64,000 bases of DNA from Lewinellaceae bacterium (GTDB lineage Bacteria; Bacteroidota; Bacteroidia; Chitinophagales; Saprospiraceae). Below, piece after piece: positions 62,501 to 64,000 of the stretch. The number at the start of each line of letters is the position of its first letter. The first letter of the stretch is position 1. Both the position numbers and the translations under genes were made by a program. Under the pieces are notes generated by a model. It had not been told where the DNA came from, did no database searches, and saw only the letters and a list, made by a program, of their open reading frames with translations. The DNA lies in NCBI GenBank assembly GCA_020636075.1, contig JACJYO010000015.1, positions 3,201-67,200 on the forward strand. Direction: 5' to 3'.

Positions 62501-64000
62501 CACTCAAGGAAACGACACCCCCACAAGCATCCGTTGCTATAGCCATTGCAAAGATGGGGATATCCGGGCAATCAATTATTGCCGGGTTTGGCAATGGATC
62601 GATCACCGGTGCCTCAGTGTCCTGCATCCAGGTGTAAGTGATGCTTTGTTCGATAGCGGCATTACCGCAGCCGTCGGTGTAGTTGGCCAACCAGGTTTGC
62701 GTGTAAGTGCAACCCGTGTTGCTCGGACCGGTGGTTGTTACTGTTGGAAGGAAGGGCCCTTCGCAGTTGTCAAGGCCCGTGAAGATCGGTGGATCAACCG
62801 TTGGGTTGCAACCCAGATCACCACTAGTGGCTGTTGTTGAGATCATTGGTGCTTCGGTAGACTGTGTCCAGGTGTAGGTGATGCTTTGCTCGATAGCGGC
62901 ATTGCCGCAGCCATCCGTGAAGTTGGCAAGCCAGGTTTGCGCGTACGCACAACCGGTATTGCTCGGACCGGTGGTTGTCACTGTTGGGATGAATGTGCCT
63001 TCGCAGTTGTCTGTGCCGGTAAAGGTTGGCGCAACTACCGTTGGATTACAGCCCAGGTCACCACTGCTCGCCGTGGTGGAAATTACTGGCGCTTCGCTGT
63101 CTTGCGTCCAGGTGTAGGTGATGCTTTGTTCTATGGCGGCATTGTTGCAGCCATCGGTATAGTTGGCCAACCAGGTTTGCGTGAAGGCGCAACCCGTGTT
63201 GCTAGAACCGGTGGTCGTTACTGTTGGAAGGAAGGCCCCTTCACAGTTGTCCAGTCCGGTAAATGTTGGCGCAACTACTGTTGGGTTACAGCCCAGGTCA
63301 CCGCTGTTGGCTGTGGTGGAAATTACCGGCGCCTCGGTATCCTGCGTCCAGGTGTAGGTGATGCTGACTTCATCAGCTGCATTGTTGCAGCCGTCCGTGT
63401 AGTTGGCCAGCCAGGTTTGCGTGTAGGCACAACCGGTATTGCTCGGACCGGTGGTTGTTACCGTTGGGATGAATGTGCCTTCGCAATTGTCCAGTCCGGT
63501 AAAGGTTGGCGCAACTACCGTTGGGTTGCAGCCCAGATCACCGCTGTTGGCGGTGGTGGAAATTACCGGTGGCTCCGTATCCTGTGTCCAGGTGTAGGTG
63601 ATGCTTTGTTCGATAGCCGCATTGTTGCATGCATCGGTGTAGTTGGCCAACCAGGTTTGCGTGTACGCGCAACCCGTATTGCTCGGACCGGTGGTTGTCA
63701 CTGTTGGGAGGAAGGTGCCTTCGCAATTATCAAGGCCGGTAAATGTTGGCGCAACTACCGTTGGGTTGCAGCCCAGATCACCGCTTGTGGCAGCGGTCGA
63801 GATTACTGGCACTTCGCTGTCTTGCGTCCAGGTGTAGGTGATGCTGACTTCAACGGCGGCATTGTTACAGCCGTCCGTGTAGTTCGCCAGCCAGGTTTGC
63901 ATGTACGCGCAACCTGTGTTGCTCGGACCGGTGGTCGTTACCGTTGGAAGGAAAGCCCCTTCGCAATTATCCAGTCCGGTAAAGGTTGGCGCAACTACTA
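50583..64000 (-). CDS. Giant SprB-repeat, T9SS-exported surface adhesin (N-terminus beyond window)
   Basis: At least 4471 codons are open from the right edge to the stop at 50583; the ATG at 63902 is internal to a repeat, so the true start is outside. From 64000 to about 62600 lie 80-residue repeats with an exact 240-bp period. Two HYR-like modules follow (TATDACGNSTTAEQTI, GATDMCGNSIIATQNI). From about 62135 to 54390 there are about 34 SprB-type repeats (SCNGGSNGSINLTVSGGTPG ... YTVTVTDANGC). Next come an SdrD-B-like module (GGQVYNDLNADGLAGVGEPG), a propeller-like region (54060-52630) and a second SdrD-B module (IGNRIWVDENCDGVQD). Ig-like segments, one more SprB-like unit, two PKD domains (TSYLWDFGDGM) and a T9SS sorting domain (LYPNPNLGTFTVEMRG) complete it. 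SprB in Flavobacterium is the mobile gliding adhesin; a similar surface adhesin role is inferred. Confidence 0.93.
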   Translation of the reverse strand, partial: VVAPTFTGLDNCEGAFLPTVTTTGPSNTGCAYMQTWLANYTDGCNNAAVEVSITYTWTQDSEVPVISTAATSGDLGCNPTVVAPTFTGLDNCEGTFLPTVTTTGPSNTGCAYTQTWLANYTDACNNAAIEQSITYTWTQDTEPPVISTTANSGDLGCNPTVVAPTFTGLDNCEGTFIPTVTTTGPSNTGCAYTQTWLANYTDGCNNAADEVSITYTWTQDTEAPVISTTANSGDLGCNPTVVAPTFTGLDNCEGAFLPTVTTTGSSNTGCAFTQTWLANYTDGCNNAAIEQSITYTWTQDSEAPVISTTASSGDLGCNPTVVAPTFTGTDNCEGTFIPTVTTTGPSNTGCAYAQTWLANFTDGCGNAAIEQSITYTWTQSTEAPMISTTATSGDLGCNPTVDPPIFTGLDNCEGPFLPTVTTTGPSNTGCTYTQTWLANYTDGCGNAAIEQSITYTWMQDTEAPVIDPLPNPAIIDCPDIPIFAMAIATDACGGVVSLSADDVTTPGACSGTYSVTRTWTATDACGNSTTAEQTIIVQDISAPVLIGVPGDITITCVGQIPTLPVVTAEDLCDPNVTVNFLGETELNNGLLIIREWGATDMCGNSIIATQNITITNDLIGLATDAPVSCNGGSNGSINLTVSGGTPGYTYAWTGGATGQNPGNLSAGTYTVTVTDANGCTATTSATVTEPPGLSLSASANPTDCNGAATGSINLTVSGGTPGYTYAWTGGATGQNPAGLSAGTYTVTVTDANGCTATTSATVTEPPELDLAVTAMDVSCNGAANGTINLTVSGGTPGYTYAWTGGAMSQNLTGLNIGIYSVTVTDANGCTAITSATITEPDAITLSALATPATCNGNSNGAIDLSVGGGTPNYTFLWSNGSIEEDLSGLDADVYTVTVTDANNCSATTSATVAQPSNVTLSSTIVNVTCFGGANGSIDLTVDGGVMPYTFSWSNNTNTEDQNNLTAGSYIVTVTDANGCSLTDLFELTQPTQIVSATQTTPVTCNGGGDGEIELTISGGTPGYTVSWSNGVNAEDLTSLSAGTFTATITDNIGCTKTVEATVIEPTAIQLTLVVVNVSCNGGANGAINLSVSGGTSGYTFQWSNGAMTEDISGLTSGLYDVEVTDANACIALGSAFVEEPDPILVTANVTDVACNGGANGAISLSVSGGTPAYSYDWAHIPGSSNPANVTGLTAGTYTVTVTDNLGCTAELEALVNEASTLVLTTTSVNASCFGINDGAIDLEVSGGTPGYTYHWSNNYTGQDPVALLAGSYTVTVTDFAGCSKIRTATVGQPPVLGSTTVVSAVSCNGGSDGAIDLNVTGGTPAYLYAWSNSSTDQDLTGLSAGTYTVTISDENGCTRITSATVPQPTALNLSATVQNVSCFGGNNGSINLSVAGGTPTYSYVWSGGQSVQDINNLAVGTYTVTVFDANGCSASYTAVVSQPTVIEMSATTEPIIACTGGNNGSIDLTVFGGTPGYTYNWAHIPGASNPQDPTGLSAGTYTVTVTDAAGCTAVQAFTVDQLSDVMATVSVTAVTCNGGNDGAIDLTVNGGLPPYTFNWAHLPGTDDPEDVQNLTAGSYACTITDANSCTAVVSATVTQPTIIVSTQVTAVSCNAGSDGWIDLTVTGGAGPYSYLWNNSSTDEDPTGLSAGNYCVTVSDVNGCTKTTCATVTQPSALLLTVTTSAVSCNGGSNGGVNLTVTGGTQNYFYAWDNGSVTQDLNAVSAGTYCVTVTDANGCTKSICATVSEPPGITIDIKNIRPACFNASNGSIDLTVKGGVGSYAYLWNNGTTTPNNTNLPAGQYCLTVTDGNGCTATLCEFVPENPQITLSTTTKPVTCAGGSDGGVTLTVGGGTPGYSYFWSTGVNSQNLNNVQAGTYCVTVTDNIGCTQTICATVGQPAAINLTAQITTVSCFGGNNGAIDLTPAGGTQPYTFKWSPGGATTEDLNNLTVGFYTVTVTDKNGCSKSQTFQVTQPQQVVLTTAISMDPPCSGNYNVNLTVNGGTSPYTYLWSNGWTFQDLYQVPSGVDYCVTVTDAKGCVKTTCVTVPQYFPISATAQVTPITCYGTNTGHIVQTVSGGTSPYAYNWNSGILPATKDQHNITGGIYIVTISDATNCSIVKNYIVSGPSQDIKPTITIQNPGCGGTTGSVDLNVIGGTPQMPGSIYTYKWSNGATSQDLNNVPVGTYCVTITDLNGCTKTTCATIAVPTGPTLAISSSPATCGNTNGAVNLTATAGVSPYTFLWNNGATAKDLSGVAAGMYCVTVTDAIHCTATICITVANQNGPAPTLVATNASCGDSNGAINLSLAGGTSPFHFNWNTGDTTQHLTDLLAGTYCVTITDANNCMAVSCAAVSNLGSPALATTTVDARCGLQNGAVYLAINGGTAPLSVLWSTGETTTSVTDLPAGTYCVSVTDANNCLSTACVDVDSLGSPVLTTTATNAACGLPNGAVDLTVSGAAAPVLFLWNTGATAEDLSGLEPGIYCVTTTDANGCIGTTCVTLINIAGPAASSTETPALCGLPNGAISLSPANGTPPFSFLWNTGETTQDLSDLPAGIYCVTVTDANNCSVVHCDTVPGYGSPALTITGENATNNQANGSVDLMVTGGTMPFSYLWNTGATTEDLVGMPAGNYCVTVTDANGCTATTCITLISQPSMVLNIGVTNTACGAAEGALDLTVTSGQSPYTYLWNTGATTEDLIDLPVGTYCVTVTDNDGFTATLCGSVGTPNGPALTVVASNSNCGMPTGSVNLTVSGGTPSYTFLWTNGSTTQHIDSLYSGPYCVTVIDNAGCVSTACATVYEFEGIATTVAVTNGNCGMPGSINLTVFGGTVPYSYIWSNDSTTQDISNLPSGTYSVTITDAIGCSASTTAVVSNGSMPELSAEVSNTICNQSTGAINLTVSGGTGQFTYQWSTNATTQDISGLPEGQYCVTVTDAQNCTSVRCDSVTCMTQSDCTTFKAGAGQIVAPTCNASNGKLFVSLDNGVPGFNYTWENISTGATGAGSSLTEPFQITGLFSGTYRITVTDVNGCTAVAMTIIEPATATLPLFAEPQIGLGCNDHEANITLEIQNGSPEYTFQWQNYTLNQSGSGTGSMSVQVLEGLSAGLYEITVTDLQGCQGTIVTTIDAWAIFQASATALGTGCDTTDLAINIHLENGAPEYHYEWTNGSSSGMGTASSAPFDITVPEPGNYQILIMDFENCMDTVQVSVGGTIGGQVYNDLNADGLAGVGEPGLAGVVVYLYACENPAPLDSVVTGSDGTYRFFGHVNYPYRIEFVPTQPWFMPALAGTNNGSSVQFVQSANCAIQAGFFDPYFYCQQHPDVAYTAFAQGLAELVDSTAIGLFPYAATNPDAVFGRVLASNQIGSVYGLAWDGTHKFLYASAFLKRHVGLGALGLGGIYRIDYSGAVPVVSPLYQVPDVGTVDRPDLSTSTTASQDSDVFAKIGKAGLGDLDISPDHNTLWTLNLFTRKLVRIDSILSGTPVSEEIDIDSAPDCPNGVFRPMGLAVNRGKVYVGGVCTAENSGASSDLFASVHAYDLATKTWKAELLFGLSGPDYQRGAIIGNADPNLEQCTDWESWVDTYTERNLVADIALGEPAAQNPDGNFEIVGDQQLGPEFRCRGQAMFSDIVFTRDGLVIMELMDRTGHQFGYRQLRPDVMSNDLVSAASGGDILAAYIKDGTWELEHNATLAGIGRTSLNGENNNEGPGGGEYFFANRRNLHRDADGGGLVHVPGTDEVLGVVLNSNTALNSIGGGVAYYDLLSGGTTRNDLTLLDPNYDQTGIGQANPIGDLEALCDDPPIQIGNRIWVDENCDGVQDACEPPLANVMVSLYDAASETLLATTTSDSLGRYTFTGLGTLGEDWISTPGNDSILPATDYRIVFGKIDTTLQFNVLSGRLLVKGKAYRLTQQDKGAGHYPDLNDSDAAILPDALKPWDRLPVIRYTTGSAGYIDHTLDAGFCPDTLVLFACEIAAGANEAVFDLPSGNNQVDPGTAYSVSYHATATDALNGTNQLPNAYQAPDNTLIYARLQHSVSGALVAIETIRLEVLPRPVAHVVLLESCSDTINGTTATFNLSDADNLATGGVAGLSVRYYTLYSDAENGINPLPTDYVSGTKNIWARVENPAGCYDIDLTTLTVLPATGVALTPTNCTCANGNIDGSILAVAAPNGASYTFAWSTGVVTGPTADSTAMLTGLEPGTYTLTLTNAAGCTAVSETTIEPETPPRASFEFHQVPPCDGPYSIVFTDQSSNYPSAWLWSFPGGTPVMSNDQHPVVSYLATGTYTVTLIATNAAGSDTLTLQVDVLDVQAPQADFTFVVNPNGMVMFTNLTVNGTSYLWDFGDGMTSTDLDPTHAYTQPGVYAVSMIATNPCGNSSVQYNVQIDSVTTGVYGPDSWLDWFVLYPNPNLGTFTVEMRGAPQGEITCQLYNALGQLVKTETLNFDTGILNHTFVYPELPSAVYMLEIRAGLKTHLEKVLINR
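54390..62135 (-). repeat. About 34 tandem SprB-type protein repeats
   Basis: Each unit is roughly 72-80 codons. It starts with a Cys motif (SCNGG or SCFGG, in later units CGLPNG), then GxIxLxVxGGTxPYxYxWSNG, DLxxLxAGTY and VTVTDANGCT. The first dozen units use YTVTVTD ... TTSATV; from unit 14 most use YCVTVTD ... TTCATV. The last three units before 54390 are strongly diverged. Confidence 0.9.
62600..64000 (-). repeat. 240-bp near-identical tandem repeats in the adhesin gene
   Basis: The phrase TGTCCAGGTGTAGGTG ends at 62880, 63120, 63360, 63600 and 63840, and a close variant (AAGTG) ends at 62640: a period of exactly 240 bases. The encoded 80-residue unit contains GDLGCNPTVVAPTFTG, LDNCEGTF, TTTGPSNTGC and TQTWLANYTDGC. 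The array continues beyond the right edge. Confidence 0.93.

Noticed and set aside
63902..63902. ATG at 63902 as the start of the giant adhesin
   Set aside because: It lies inside an 80-residue repeat where other copies have Tyr-Thr at that point, there is no signal peptide, and the frame stays open to 64000.

Overview
The window looks like a Bacteroidota chromosome, most likely Saprospiria (Lewinella/Haliscomenobacter-like). The reasons are type IX secretion (T9SS) C-terminal sorting domains on at least six proteins, a giant SprB-repeat adhesin, HYR-like, PKD and DUF7619 domains, a WD40-caspase protein and no Shine-Dalgarno pattern. This placement is inference from protein style; no rRNA, tRNA or phage block was seen.

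Layout. 1-6.1 kb (minus): the N-terminal 762 codons of a secreted repeat protein cut by the window edge, a VOC protein, and a probable operon of an M20D amidohydrolase and a sodium:solute symporter. 6.3-14.5 kb (plus): a membrane class III nucleotidyl cyclase, a secreted WD40-caspase protein, a peptidoglycan-binding/L,D-transpeptidase-like protein and a YfcC-type carrier. 14.6-17.7 kb (minus): a T9SS-exported GH13 amylase-like enzyme whose signal-peptide region is split by a GC-rich inverted repeat. 17.8-20.0 kb (plus): an ECF sigma factor, a four-helix membrane protein and an M50-like protease, tightly packed. 20.3-23.4 kb (plus): LRR protein, tail-collar (Mdp-type) protein, DUF3592-like protein and EamA transporter. 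23.5-28.3 kb (minus): two translationally coupled T9SS proteins. 28.5-35.9 kb: two helical-repeat proteins of unknown function flanking a sugar nucleotidyltransferase and two exported unknowns. 36.0-40.6 kb (minus): a 1542-residue beta-rich protein with no signal peptide. 41.2-45.8 kb: an M48-TPR protease, a T9SS protein and a GT4 glycosyltransferase. 45.9-64.0 kb (minus): two very large T9SS surface proteins, the second over 4470 residues, with about 34 SprB-type repeats, and open at the window edge.

The gaps between genes are packed with perfect or near-perfect foldback DNA of at least nine sequence families. Small REP-like hairpins (two families sharing outer GTAACGC/GCGTTAC arms), 33-bp palindromes with one-base loops at convergent gene ends, and 100-190 bp MITE-like foldbacks all occur. 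Several hairpins provide the stop codon of the adjacent gene or add a short translated tail to it.

The most notable observations are this foldback population and its intrusion into coding sequence, a cysteine pair in the giant adhesin that is gained or lost only as a pair, the sigma/membrane/protease module, and the unassigned 1542-residue protein. No transposase able to move the repeats is present in the window.
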